A DNA stretch of 64,000 nucleotides from Acanthosepion esculentum (GCA_964036315.1 OZ038508.1:45382129-45446128), one strand, 5' to 3'. Positions 1 through 11,363 are shown, counted from the first letter of the stretch. Program-made: numbers and translations. The notes: generated by a model not told the origin, from the letters alone.

Positions 1-568
1 GTCATTCCTAGCATACAACTTTGTAAAATGGATAGTTTATTTTCATTTGAGATATAGCCATATTCCGTCCTGTTAAATTCGCTGGTTAATGTTATTAGCG
101 ATATACAAACTAGTAAGGGTGATAAAGAGTCACCTTGATATACTCTTCTATTGATTATTTCAGCGGACTTATTGACTCCATTTATATGATTGAGGTGAAT
201 AAGTTGTTTTCCATATCGATATACTTTGATGAAATTGATGAAGACGGATGATACCTTGAATATATTTTAAGTCTTTAAGATACAGGAATGGGGTACCCTA
301 TCGAATGACTTAGGGTCATCTATCCAGGCTGTACTAATATTTTTCTTTGTATTGAAGCAGTTTTCCAAGATCATCCTATTAATAAGTAATTGGTCTTTAC
401 AGCCGTAAAAGTTACGTTTGCACCCTTTTTTTCTTCAAGAGGTTGTATGTCTTTTTGTTCTAAGAAGAAATATGTCTGTTTTGTCAGAAGAGATGTCAAA
501 AGTTTGTAAGTAGTTGGGAGGGAGGGGGCATGGAATTGGTCTGTAGTTTTGGGGGATATTTGTGTCAC
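1..568 (-). pseudogene. Non-LTR retrotransposon reverse transcriptase fragment (R2-superfamily-like), broken
   Basis: Read on the minus strand, this is the finger and palm part of a LINE reverse transcriptase. From high to low coordinates one sees a segment containing LPTTYKLLTS and FLEQKDI (about 420-540), then LLINRMILENC and ISTAWIDDPKSFDRVPH (motif A region with the catalytic Asp, about 270-390), then YQGDSLSPLL (about 111-140), and a remnant ending in NRTEYGY. The order and spacing match RTs of the R2/R4/Dong-like group. A frameshift lies near 390, and an in-frame stop falls in the stretch after the motif A region (around 240-255), so it is not functional. The piece runs to the window edge and the YMDD motif is not seen. 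It is probably the same family as the copy at 11,428-13,059, but the two pieces overlap too little to prove it. Confidence 0.72.
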
Positions 569-1050
569 TATACTTGGCGAGAAAGAAGGTAATTTTTGTA
601 GTTACCTATGGCTGATGTTTAGTAGGATATTTGACCATTTCATCAAGTTTTTTGGCTAGTTTTTGCGTGCTATATTTAGATAATAGAGCCAAAAGTTAGG
701 AAATCTATCTATTCCTGGAGATGTACGGTTGTGCGCTTTTTTTCAGTGCACATTCAACATAATCTTCTCTGATTCCCACCCATTGTTTGTTCTTGTTCCT
801 TTTTCATACGTACTACCTATTGTGTACTACCTCTTGCTTCATTGTTATGTTCTTTAGGGCATATTTTCCCAGAACTGTATAGCACATTCAATTCTTGGGG
901 ATTTCACTTCAATTTTTTGTTTCCCTATTTTCTAAAATGTATTCGCATCGGTTTGAATGATCTTGTTCTGTCTGTAGAATATTAGTTTTTTTTTTCATAT
1001 CATCTTATTCTTTGATCCTTCAGTTTTATTCTTTGCTTCAGTTTCCTTTA
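569..1050. other. AT-rich stretch without recognised features
   Basis: No open frame with family similarity, no tandem repeat and no tRNA-like promoter was seen. It may be upstream LINE sequence too decayed to read. Confidence 0.4.
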
Positions 1051-1275
1051 TGTTGTGGTGGGATCCACCTAATCTGCATAGGTGACTATCAACTATATCA
1101 ATAATGGTTGGTACCGGAAGGCGAGATTCAACATTGAGTCAAGACTCAACAATGGATCTCATCTTCGTCGCCATTGTTGAGTCTTGACTCAATGTTGAAT
1201 CTCGCCTTCCGGTACCAACCATTATTTATATAGTTGATAGTCACCTATGCAGATTAGGTGGATCCCACCACAACA
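1051..1275. repeat. Near-perfect long inverted repeat (hairpin), 105-bp arms
   Basis: The left arm 1,051-1,155 is the reverse complement of the right arm 1,171-1,275, with a 15-nt loop at 1,156-1,170. I find one mismatch in 105 positions (C in the left arm before AATAATGG, against the A-containing right arm). The arms contain BamHI- and KpnI-like palindromes (GGATCC, GGTACC). Neither arm codes for anything recognisable, and there are no obvious target-site duplications. It could be a foldback transposon, a template-switch product, or an assembly or library artefact. Confidence 0.9.
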
Positions 1276-2720
1276 CTTTAGCAGATAGGACTTCATTTTC
1301 ATTTCTAATTTTGAATTTCCTTCTGACTTTTCTAGCTTTTCTAGTCCTTACATCTGTTCCTCTTCGCAGTTCATCCAATACTGATAATTCACTTCTAATT
1401 CCCTTCATGTTCACCATAGTCTATGAATATAGAATCCAGCGCAGTACGTAATCTGTTCAATGAAACAACGTTAAAGATTAACACTCATGAGTCAGACACT
1501 CTACTGAAACTGACTATATAGCCAATACCACCACCAGCTGTTACGTAATTCTTCAATCTTCGATAACAGAGGTTGGTAGTGAATGTTCCGGAAAAAACAT
1601 GGCCGGTTTTATACACGTCCAATTAAATATTTTCAGCCTTCTAATTGGTTAATACTTCTATTGGTGAACTATAAAATGAGTCAGCTCATTTTGGCTGGCT
1701 CATTAGTATCCCAAGGTACCCCCAAACTCCAACAAGTTGTTCAATTTCTTTCTCTATTTTTCACTTCCAATGTGGATCTTCTTTTTTATTTTGATGCTTA
1801 ATTTTTTAGTTGTTGCTATTGTTGATGCATATATTACTTCTTTGAGAAGAATGTGTGTCTACGTCATCCATAAATAATTTTGAGTGCTACATTGTAATGT
1901 TTAATAGTTTTTAGATTACGGTTTGTTATTTTGTAATTTTGTGAGTTGCTCTCGTTCCTCCATTTCAATATTTTTTCTCTGACGTAAATGCCCCATGATT
2001 TATTCCTTGGTTTTTGTATACGATTTTGTTTTCCGTAAAATAATTCTGTTCAATGTGTTTTAGACTCGTTTTTCTTTTTGCATGCTTGGGAGCGACTAAG
2101 ATGACGCCTTTCCAACTCTTCTAATCTTTCAGCATTATCTTCACAGTGATTGGTATCTATCTCAGTTTCTCCATAATGATCTGTGGTTTGTGTGATGTGA
2201 GTACTTTTCATTATCCACTTCTGTTTCCCTTTCCTGTTCTGTTGATTCATTTATTCTGGTTTCATATCCGTTTATTTATTTAATTTCACCATCTCTCGGT
2301 CGGTTATTTTTCACTATGTTTCTTAAATTGTTTTTTGATGTCAAGGTACACTCGTTGCAACTTTTTTAATGTCAACGAATACTCATTGTCACTTTTGAAA
2401 TGATCGTTGCACTAGAGACTTTGTAATCTCAAATACAACTATAATACGTCGTTGAACAATGCTGGTGTTAGACGCCTTCGAATAACACTCGCACTAATCG
2501 TACTTGCTCAATAATACTCGCTCAAATAGTAATCCGTATAGAAAAATAGTAAAGTAGAAAATAGGAGTCCGTTTAAAAATAGATGATACAGTAGAAATAA
2601 AGATCCGAATAGTATAGAGGATAGACTAGAATATAGCGATTGTTAGTCGTCAGCTACTTGTTTTTTTTTTTGTTAAGCTTTTCACCCCAAGCAAGGCTGG
2701 AAGCAACTAGCACGCAAGGG
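1276..2720. other. Intergenic, no recognised gene
   Basis: This is AT-rich unique-looking sequence. Short open frames (for example 1,583-1,801 plus and 2,050-2,250 minus) resemble no family I know and are within chance length. Around 2,340-2,640 there is a looser run with recurring ACTCG and AATAGT words, possibly decayed repeat material. Confidence 0.4.
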
Positions 2721-2723
2721 GTT

Positions 2724-2855
2724 GCAGAAGGTTTGGAGGAAGAGCAGATAGGAGTGGTAAAGGAGAGGATGTGGAGAAAGATAATGGATTACAGAAGATT
2801 TGGAGCGAGAGCAGATAGGAATGAAAGGGGAAAAGATGTGGAGAAGGGAAGTGGA
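2724..2855. repeat. Imperfect tandem duplication, 67-bp period
   Basis: A purine-rich unit beginning GCAGAAGGTTTGG at 2,724 recurs as ACAGAAGATTTGG at 2,791. Both units contain AGAGCAGATAGGA and GATGTGGAGAA. Two copies are visible. The function is unknown. Confidence 0.65.
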
Positions 2856-2859
2856 TAGA

Positions 2860-3099
2860 TCAAGGTAACTGGAGATGTCGATTGACGTTACACTTAAATA
2901 GTTGGAGATTATATTTGTCAGGGAAACAGGAATACGGAAGGGAGTTCCACAGGCGAGAGGTGCGAGACATGAAGCTATTGGAGTAGAAGAGACGTCTACA
3001 TCTAACACGTGGTCTAGTTAAATCAATAACGGACCGCCTGTGTTTGCTTACTGGCGATCTATGTTCAAACTCAAGTGTCAGCAGCGACACTTTATTCAT
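2860..3099 (-). pseudogene. CR1/jockey-like LINE reverse transcriptase, C-terminal tail
   Basis: The minus-strand frame contains SRLWNSLPYSCFPDKYNLQLFKCNVNRHL in two parts: SRLWNSLPYSCFP, then YNLQLFKCNVNRHL. This is the characteristic end of the RT ORF in CR1/L2/jockey-like LINEs, where a conserved LWNSLP is followed by FKxxVNRHL just before the stop. Only about 80 residues remain; the palm and endonuclease domains are absent, so this is a severely 5'-truncated copy. The initiator Met of this frame is not meaningful. The same family recurs on the plus strand at 15,735-16,185 and 16,570-17,220. Confidence 0.65.
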
Positions 3100-3145
3100 A
3101 TATAACGCTTTGTCTAATTTAGTTTCGTCAATATACTTTTTAATT

Positions 3146-3146
3146 G

Positions 3147-3192
<46 letters not shown>
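3146..3192. repeat. (ATT)n microsatellite
   Basis: An uninterrupted ATT/TTA run that directly adjoins the LINE 3' end at 3,192. Confidence 0.95.
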
Positions 3193-3194
<2 letters not shown>

Positions 3195-3542
3195 TTATCA
3201 TTATTAATATTCTATGCCCTTTCAATTCCGTTGAATACTCATTTCTTTCCGGGTTTCAACCAGAGACCTAAGATCAGAAATGGCATCATGACATTTCCCA
3301 CTGAGCATTTCTGGAAATATATCTAAAAATCAAACAACCTAAAAGTACACATATTTTACATAGATAAGGTTCTTCGTAATGAGTGATATGTTATATGTTA
3401 GAACATTTTTTTCTAATTCTTTAAAGCATGGATTATCAGGGATCCCTTCAATGAGTCTATTAGAACATTTTTTTTCCAATCAAAGCCAACGCTCCAAATA
3501 CAACTTGAATTTTTTATGTAATCATGCGACATATTTTTAAGA

Positions 3543-3546
<4 letters not shown>
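3193..3546 (-). mobile_element. R2-superfamily-like LINE, 3'-end fragment inside an (ATT)n array
   Basis: This aligns by eye with the 3' part of the longer copy at 11,428-13,059. Shared words include TTTCTTTCCGGG, AGAGACCTAAG, AGAAATGGCATCATGACATT, ACATAGATAA and GGGATCCCTTCAAT. It is 5'-truncated at about 3,546, next to a second (ATT)n array, so both ends abut ATT repeats of the same polarity. It corresponds to the last ~90 codons plus the 3' untranslated end and is too diverged to be open. Confidence 0.7.

Positions 3547-3611
<65 letters not shown>
3546..3611. repeat. (ATT)n microsatellite
   Basis: About 66 bp of uninterrupted ATT units, flanking the 5'-truncated edge of the LINE fragment. 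Confidence 0.95.
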
Positions 3612-3614
<3 letters not shown>

Positions 3615-3968
3615 CAACACAGTAACCACCATTTGGTTCCATTGTGTGATATCAAAAATAAACATATTCAAAATATCTGCATCTGAAATAACCTTTGAAG
3701 AGAATTTTGTTAAATTATAGATTTGTCTTTTTAATAGATTCTGTTGCGTAAATCTCTTGCATAAAATCTTGTGTGCTATAATATACGTATCAACTTACAT
3801 CAGCATAATGTATACACATCAAATTAATAAATGCCATTCTTGAATTGTTTGACACTCACGTATGCATATATAAGTGTGTGCATATTAAAAGTACTTAAAC
3901 ACTTTAAACTGCCGTATTTTGGAGCTTGAAGAAAAGTAATATTTATTACACACCCATACACGCACACA

Positions 3969-5488
<1,520 letters not shown>

Positions 5489-5992
5489 ATACAAATATTT
5501 TAAGACATTTCTATGATTATACACTCTTTTTTATCGATACAAATATTTACGTAAATGCTCTGTTTATAATAAACAGTATTAACAACATTTACCAGTCCGA
5601 GAAATTTTCATAGAATATATGAGTCCTCCGACAGGAATCAAACCTGTATCCTATACGGCACCGTCATATAGCCTGACGTGCTTTTACAGATTTAGCCACA
5701 GATGAGCGTTCGGTTAGCAAGGTCGATTTTACTGTTTTTAAACCACAATTTTTCATGATTTCCTCACGTACATTCATACCTGCTCGGTGCGTATCCAAAT
5801 GTAAAAAAAATGATGTCACACATTATGAAATGGACAATTATTTTAAGACATTTCTATTACAATTTCTCGGACATTCAGGCCGGTAAATGTTGTTAATACT
5901 AATTATTATAAACAGAGCATTTATTAAAATATTTTTATTTATAAAAACGAATGTTAAACATAAAGATGTCTTAAAATACAAATATTTATTTA
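5489..5992. mobile_element. MITE-like element with terminal inverted repeats
   Basis: An outer pair (about 5,491-5,515 against 5,962-5,990, sharing ATTTTAAGACAT) and an inner pair (5,551-5,612 against 5,862-5,930, sharing AAATGCTCTGTTTATAATAA, AGTATTAACAACATTTACC and TCCGAGAAATT) are inverted relative to one another. The inner right arm has a 9-nt insertion. No transposase frame is present, so any movement would depend on another element. The tRNA-like segment at 5,630-5,720 lies inside it. Confidence 0.6.
5630..5722 (-). mobile_element. tRNA-like segment (SINE head or tRNA pseudogene)
   Basis: On the minus strand, TGGCTAAATCTG resembles the pol III A box and GGTTTGATTCC resembles the B box (one change from GGTTCGANTCC). 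The T arm pairs perfectly, ACAGG with CCTGT around the loop TTTGATT. I could not find a matching 7-bp acceptor stem, which argues against an intact tRNA gene and for a SINE head or relic. Confidence 0.5.
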
Positions 5993-6689
5993 TTCATGTA
6001 ATTTTATTATAAATATATTGCTGGAAATTTTACTATAAATATATATTATTGGTAGTTTGTATATATAAAAAAATGTGTGTTTTTATACTTTGACAACTGG
6101 TACGAAAACTACGGCTACCCTCCCCCCAGGTCAGGGTGGTCCTGGAGACAACAAGAAGTAAGAAATGTTTCCACGATCCTCAAAACATTCCGATCAATGG
6201 CCTTGCTGCCGGATGTAGTTTATCAGACTGGATTCCATGATGCACATAGTGAGCTTTGTATATGTCATCTACCAGCAGGATTTTATTGGCGCGGTGATCT
6301 CTCATTCAGTAATAATATTAATAATTTTTTAACTTAGGCAACGGTATTTGCGTTAACAGAAAATATCAATTGTTGTATGCAATAAAGAAAATACATCCTA
6401 TCAATCGATTTTTTTAATCGGTATCACACCATGCAAGGCAGTAAATGCACTATTCACTATAGTTGCAAGGTGAGGAAGAATTAGGAACAGTAATATTAAT
6501 AATGAACGGGAATAAGAATAAAGTAATCAGGAGGACCGTAGATAGCGATTGACATTGTATATGAATTGCTGTAGATTAATGTTACCTGGAAAGCATGGAA
6601 CCGCATGAGATTTCCACAAGGGATAAGACTGAGAAAAAACCTGTTGCATAGAACTTACGGATACATCTAGCCAACTAAACAGTAAAATA
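5993..6689. other. Intergenic; unexplained 86-codon open frame 6,077-6,337 (+)
   Basis: An open frame on the plus strand lies in an island (about 6,090-6,300) richer in GC than its surroundings. It matches no family I recognise, has no repeats and no signal peptide, and could be an exon remnant, a mobile element or chance. The rest of the interval is AT-rich and featureless. Confidence 0.25.
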
Positions 6690-7020
6690 TTTACATTATT
6701 CGGACTATAGTCCTCATCTTTGTTGCCATATTTATCACAAAGTTTCAGCCGCTGTACGCTCCGGCCTTCTTCAGTTGGCTGGAAAGTCGAAGTGAACTCT
6801 TTATTTCGCTCGCTGGGGTAGACTGTGCATGTCTGATGGATGTCAGGTATCAGTTATCTCCTGTTACTTCCCCTCTCCAAGTTCTCCACTGCCTTAACCA
6901 GGTATGGAACTCACAACTCATTGGGTCATGTCACTGAATCTAACCAACGCCTTTACCCACGGTGCCATGTGTCCTGAAGTGTGTGTTGGCTAGACCAAGT
7001 GACAGACCCAAGTTCAGCAC
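6690..7020 (-). mobile_element. SINE-like element A, copy 1
   Basis: Read on the minus strand, this starts with a tRNA-like head (A-box-like TGGGTAAAGGCG, then GTTGTGAGTTCCATACCTGG in B-box position). The body contains CAGTCTACCCCAGCGAGCGA in near form, and the conserved tail GGCCGGAGCGTACAGCGGCTGAAAC (in two parts: GGCCGGAGCGTACAG, then CGGCTGAAAC), ending with the words AAAGATGAGGAC and CCGAATAATGTAAA. The same order of blocks recurs in four other places in the window, which is what defines the family. Confidence 0.6.
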
Positions 7021-7029
7021 TTGGAGAGG

Positions 7030-7410
7030 GGAATTAACTGACATCCATTAGATATGGCATGTGGAACTAGAACAGTCTACCCCAGCGAGCGAGATGAAGG
7101 GTTCTGTTCGACATTCCAACCACCTGAAGAAGGCCGGGGCATACAAAGGTCGAAATTTTGTGATAAATATGGCAACAAAGATGAGGACAATAGTACAAAT
7201 AATGTAAGTTGTGTACATAATACATCATCTCAGAAATATAGACTGATACTGAAGGGTTTAGTTCCACATTCCCACCGCCTGAAGAAAGCCGGAGCGTACA
7301 ACAGCCGAAACGTTGTGATAAATATGGCCACAAAGATAAGGACTATATTCCGAATGAGGTAAATAGTGTTCATAATACTACATCTCAGAAATATAGACAG
7401 AAATTTTAAA
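7030..7410 (+). mobile_element. SINE-like element A, copy 2, inverted, with duplicated tail
   Basis: This copy has the opposite orientation to copy 1, so 6,712-7,200 forms a large imperfect foldback. The tail module is present twice in tandem: the block starting at GATGAAGGGTTC (about 7,092) recurs at TACTGAAGGGTT (about 7,247), a period near 155 bp. Each tail is followed by CATCTCAGAAATATAGAC (about 7,225 and 7,382). The frames open across it on both strands are by-products. Confidence 0.6.
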
Positions 7411-8660
7411 TAGACGAGACATTGTCACTAGTCTAGTACCGTGCTCAAATTTAAAAAAATCGGAGATGACATAGCGAAGAGCTTATCCGAACATTTACCA
7501 TGAAATCTTTTATAGAAAATATACAGAAAGCCCACATTACGGCAGTGAGAAGGTGACTGAGACCGAGTCACCAGGAACAATAATATTCTGATTCTTGTTT
7601 GGATTTTATCAAACAGCTCAAGGTAAATGGCAGGGACACTGGACTATATGTGGCAGTAATGTTCTAAGCATGGACCAATGATAAACATTGATATGTAAGA
7701 GGGATTATGGAGAGAAAAATTGACTCGCACGACACACTGAACCAACCTTCTTAGCAGCTGTGGACTTCATGTCATCTGACAAAGTTAGCACGAATAACTT
7801 TCCTAGAAGTTAGCATCATAAAAACAGATGAGAAGTTAAATCTGAAATTTATCTTTCTTTGAAAACAAAATATTTTGGATGATAATTTTAAATGGAACAT
7901 TGTACCGCTATGAAGCAACCTTTGTTCGCAGACTATTTGTTGTGGATTCCGGGATGAAATCTGGTATCAAATAATAACGAACGCCAAGAATGAATATAGG
8001 AAATAACTGTATTAACGTAATAATACAAAACTGGTAATACAGGTTAGTAGTTCCAGGAATGTGGGGTTAGTAGACAAATATATATATATATAGTCATTGG
8101 TATCGACGTATCTCTGTATGACTTCTTACTGAGTCTACGTGTTTCTTACTATGACTCTTGCCGCTACGTTATTCTACCGACCGACTCAACGTTCTACTAT
8201 TACTACGACGACGACTTGACTGAACGTACTATTACTCACTCGGGTATTCAGTGGTAGTAGTATATGTATACCTTGGGTGAGTCCATTTGTGTAAAAAAGG
8301 GAGACCCCTCAATACTATTCATGGTCTGAATAAGGAAGATTGCGCTTATCTTGGTCATTTTTCGATTCTACATTTATAAGCCATGGTTATCTATATATTC
8401 CAATGATTGAACGTACTCTTACTAGAAGTACCTTTTGACTGTTATTCAGTCTTGGCGATTATCTCGCGGTGCAGTCTCAAGAGATAGTGTTCAGCTTGCA
8501 ACAAGATGTTACTGATCAGGGTACCAATTCCCTTCGCTCAGTCAATAAGTACGGGAACAAATATCAGTGACTCTTTACGTGCACTGGTTTGATAAATTCG
8601 TGTGGTTGCCACTGTTGAGGAGGCCTAATTGAACAAGTTACGTATAATTTTAGAATTATC
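7411..8660. other. Intergenic; possible decayed LTR-like material around 7,960-8,600
   Basis: No gene is seen. At 8,100-8,290 there are many ACTC/CGAC words and TACTACGACGACGACTTGAC-type triplets, reminiscent of the LTR-like sequences at 9.8 and 13.9 kb but not alignable by eye. A short (TA)n lies at about 8,078-8,092. Confidence 0.3.
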
Positions 8661-8661
8661 C

Positions 8662-9000
8662 TTTAACATCTGTCTATATTTCTGAGATGAGGTATTGTAA
8701 CTGTTTATACTATTGACATTGTTCGGACTCTTGCCCTCATCTTTATTTTCATATTCACGAAGTTTCCCATGTTGTAAACGCCGGATATTTTAGGTGTATG
8801 TTGGAATATCGAACCGACTCCTTTATTTAGTCCACTGAGGTATACTGTTCTAGTTCCACGTGTCATGGCTTTTCTGTGTGTCTCGGTTTCAGTTAGTTAC
8901 TTTTACTAACTCAGCTCACCGAGTTTTATTCACCTCTGCTGTGACCAGGTATTGAACTCTCAGTTATATGCCATGCATGATAAACGCCTAGGCGATCATG
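8662..9000 (-). mobile_element. SINE-like element A, copy 3
   Basis: Minus orientation. It ends at 8,662 with CTGTCTATATTTCTGAGATG, the reverse complement of the same end word seen twice in copy 2. The body is diverged (CGGATATTTTAGGTGTATG region). The head near 8,945-8,990 has GAGTTCAATACCTGGTCA in B-box position and GCCTAGGCGTTTATCATGCA upstream. It directly adjoins element B on its head side, as if one SINE inserted next to another. Confidence 0.55.
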
Positions 9001-9009
9001 TATTTTTCA

Positions 9010-9290
9010 CTACGTGACAGACTAAGTACATTTTTCACCGCAGTAGGTTGCCATTTCTTTCTGTGGTACACCAGTTGCCATCCAAGGCTATAGAACCCAG
9101 CCTGTCCTGCTATTTACACATAGTTGGGGAGGGAGAAAAAGAGGATTCATACCATTTTCAAAGGTATTAGCACGTAAGTGAATATAATGGATTCACTGGA
9201 ATTCGAACTCGGCTCTCCGCCCCTGTGACAATTATGTGCCATGCGTGATACACGCTTACGCGATAATGTATCTTTCGATACACGACTGAC
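9010..9290 (-). mobile_element. tRNA-derived SINE-like element B, copy 1
   Basis: On the minus strand the head holds CGTGTATCACGCATGGCAC and the B-box-like GAGTTCGAATTCCAGT (about 9,195-9,210). The body follows with TTCACTTACGTGCTAATACC, GGATGGCAACTGG and AAGAAATGGCAACCTACTGC. The same blocks in the same order occur at 9,295-9,525 and 60,283-60,541. An 66-codon open frame here is a by-product. Confidence 0.6.
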
Positions 9291-9294
9291 GAGG

Positions 9295-9525
9295 TAGATT
9301 TTTCCGCAGTAGGTTGCCATTTCTTTCTGCGTTAGACCAGTTGCCATCCAAGTCTATAGAACCCATTCTGTCCTGCTATTTACCCATAGCTAGGGATTGG
9401 AGGAGAAGAAAAGTATTCATATCTTTCCAATGTGTATTACCACGTAAGTGAATGTAATGGATTCGACTGGAATTCGAACACGGCTCTCCGATTCCTCAAT
9501 CCGAGCCGCTGAACTGACATATATA
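9295..9525 (-). mobile_element. tRNA-derived SINE-like element B, copy 2
   Basis: A second copy immediately upstream of copy 1 in the same orientation, so B, B and A form a head-to-tail chain from 9,525 down to 8,662. The head contains GGCTCGGATTGAGG and GTGTTCGAATTCCAGTCGAA, which resemble pol III A and B boxes. The body matches copy 1 through CACTTACGTGGTAATAC and GGCAACCTACTGCGG. Confidence 0.6.
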
Positions 9526-9549
9526 AGACTTTAAATAACACTCTAAATA

Positions 9550-9690
9550 AATGGTTTGGTTCGAAATTCCAGCGCATATCACCTGATGAATGCCGGACAG
9601 TACAACGGCTGAAACATCATGAATAGCTACACGTGGGCAACAGTCCGAATAATTTAAACAGTGTAAATAGTATTTTTTAAGTTTATAAAA
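9550..9690 (+). mobile_element. SINE-like element A, tail-only fragment (copy 4)
   Basis: The plus-strand words CACCTGATGAATGCCGGACA, GTACAACGGCTGAAAC and CAGTCCGAATAATTTAAACA match the tail module of element A. The head and body are missing. Confidence 0.55.
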
Positions 9691-9904
9691 AATATAACAA
9701 GTGTCATAAGTGATTTATTCAAAAGCGTTTAAAACAGAAATTCAGAATGCCAGTAAAAAGAACTGGAATATAACCTGAACAATAAGTGTTAGGGTAACTT
9801 ACCTGTAGCGACAATGAACTCTTCCTGACACTATAAAGACTGTGCCTCTCAAGAGAGACGGATAGAACGAAGTGTAACGAGTCGAGACGGAACGAGTCGA
9901 GACT

Positions 9905-10130
9905 CAGTCTCCGACTGAGTGCGACTCCTGTCGAACTCTCTGCTTTGGCAGTGAGGAACCCGGACGAGGCTTTGCCGCAGGGCAAAATGTCGTCCGGGGA
10001 AGTAGACAGTCCCTGAACCCGTTTATACGGGTTCTATTGGGCATATTTTTGGCCGAGCCTACGGGCTCGGAGAGCCCACATTAAACCGGCCTTGTGCCAT
10101 ATACAACCCATGTGGGGGTTGTTAAATATC
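9905..10130. repeat. GC-richer module shared with the tandem block at 61.7 kb
   Basis: Shared words in the same order are TCAAACTCTCTGC/TCGAACTCTCTGC, GACGAGGCT, CGTCTCGGG/CGTCCGGGG, CCCGTTTATACGGG-like, CGGGCTCGG, CCCACATTAAA/CCCACGTTAAA and CTTGTGCCA. It lies between two exact 40-nt direct repeats, so it is either an insertion with a duplication or one unit of an expanding tandem. Confidence 0.6.
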
Positions 10131-10302
10131 AGAACGAAGTGTAACGAGTCGAGACGGAACGAGTCGAGACAATAGTAGTTCACTCTAAATCAGACTGACA
10201 GTCATACTAACACTTTCAACTTCTTGTATTATTATTATTCTGTTTAATATATCTTTGTTATTTATACTCTTGTGTTCGTGTTGTTCTTCCTTGGTCCTAA
10301 CC

Positions 10303-10368
10303 TTGGACCATAACGCTGGTGCGATGATATTGGACCATAACAGTGGTGCGAAGATATTGGACCATAAC
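10303..10368. repeat. Short tandem repeat, 27-bp period
   Basis: TTGGACCATAAC begins at 10,303, 10,330 and 10,357, with TGGTGCGAAGATA-like sequence between. It sits at the 3' end of the LTR-like sequence, where a primer-binding region would be expected, but no specific tRNA match is claimed. Confidence 0.75.
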
Positions 10369-10437
10369 AATAAGAATAAGGATAGTCGTTCAAATATTTT
10401 TTTATGAAAATAGCAAATATTTAATTCTTTTTTGTCT

Positions 10438-10700
10438 TTATTTACATTATTCGGACTATTATCATCATCTTTGTCGCCATATTTATTACAACATTTCGTC
10501 CGTTGTACGCTCCGGCCTTCCTCAGGTGTATGGAATGTCGAACTGAACGCTTTATTTCGCTCACTGGGGTAGACTGTTCTACGTGACATGTCTGATGGAT
10601 GTTAGTTATCAGTTATCTCCTGTTAATTCCTCTCTCCAAGTTCTCCACCATTTGACCAGATATTGAACTTACGCCTTTATCCACTGTGTCATCATCCTGA
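10438..10700 (-). mobile_element. SINE-like element A, copy 5
   Basis: Minus orientation, very similar to copy 1: the plus-strand text has TTTACATTATTCGGACTATT, TGTACGCTCCGGCCTTC, TTTATTTCGCTCACTGGGGT and CCTCTCCAAGTTCTCCACC. The tRNA-like head is shortened by an internal deletion (about 10,665-10,685). Open frames here on both strands are not credible genes. Confidence 0.6.
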
Positions 10701-11260
10701 GGATCATTATTTTCATCGTGTGACGTTTTCTCGGATCATCACTACCGTTTCCATCCTGTCTCCACTGTTATCAATTAAACTGCAACAGACTTTCACTGCA
10801 AGACACAACACCCTTTCTCCAATAAAGCCCCGGATTCAGCGTTCTCCCCCGAATGAATCGTAAGACTCAATGCATGACATGAAGCTGTATTTTGACAGGG
10901 GCTGTTTCAAGGAAAGAATAAATGCAACATGGAGCATAGACGTAAAGGTTCGAATGACGCTAGACGGAATGTATACAATGATTTCTTAGAGCATTAGAAA
11001 ATGTAGCGAGACAGAAGAACTTGTCGAAATGAAATGTATTAAAAATCATGAAATAGCAAATCTTTAATTCGCAAATGCTTGTCTTTGGAAATAGACAGAA
11101 TTCCGGACAACAGAAAATGCCAAATTATTGATTTAAGATGATGAATATTGACGGCATTAATATTAATAACAATGGAAATACTTTATCTCAAAACTTCGCA
11201 CAATGAAAGAAAATGTCAATATTTAAAAAAAATACCATCTAATTTTTGCTTTTTTATTTC
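10701..11260. other. Intergenic, nothing recognised
   Basis: There is a short open frame near 10,663-10,863 of no recognisable family. The remainder is AT-rich and featureless. Confidence 0.4.
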
Positions 11261-11326
11261 GTTATCGAATATTCATGTAACATAACAATGTAACAAGACA
11301 TATCTTATGCAATGTCTGTTCGTATT

Positions 11327-11363
11327 CTTTCTTCTTCTTCTTCTTCTTCTTCTTTTTCTTCTT

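Larger units (their letters stand above)
9792..10368 (+). mobile_element. LTR-like sequence (probable solo LTR) with internal duplication
   Basis: This aligns by eye with 13,904-14,275. Shared blocks are GGTAACTTACC-like, ACTATAAAGACTGTGCCTCT (TATA-box-like CTATAAA region), GTCGAGACAA, CACTTTCAACTTCTTGTA-like, CTGTTTAATATATCT, TGTGTTCG and TTCTTCCTTGGTCCTA. A 40-nt block at 9,864-9,903 is repeated exactly at 10,131-10,170, enclosing about 230 bp of GC-richer sequence related to 61,740-62,215. No gag, pol or integrase frame adjoins it, so it looks like a solo or dead LTR. The assignment rests on architecture only. Confidence 0.45.

Noticed and set aside
5630..5722. Functional tRNA gene
   Set aside because: The T arm is good, but no matching acceptor stem or clear anticodon arm could be drawn.
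7054..7362. 102-codon plus frame and its minus-strand partner as genes
   Set aside because: They coincide with SINE element A, whose other copies do not keep the frame.
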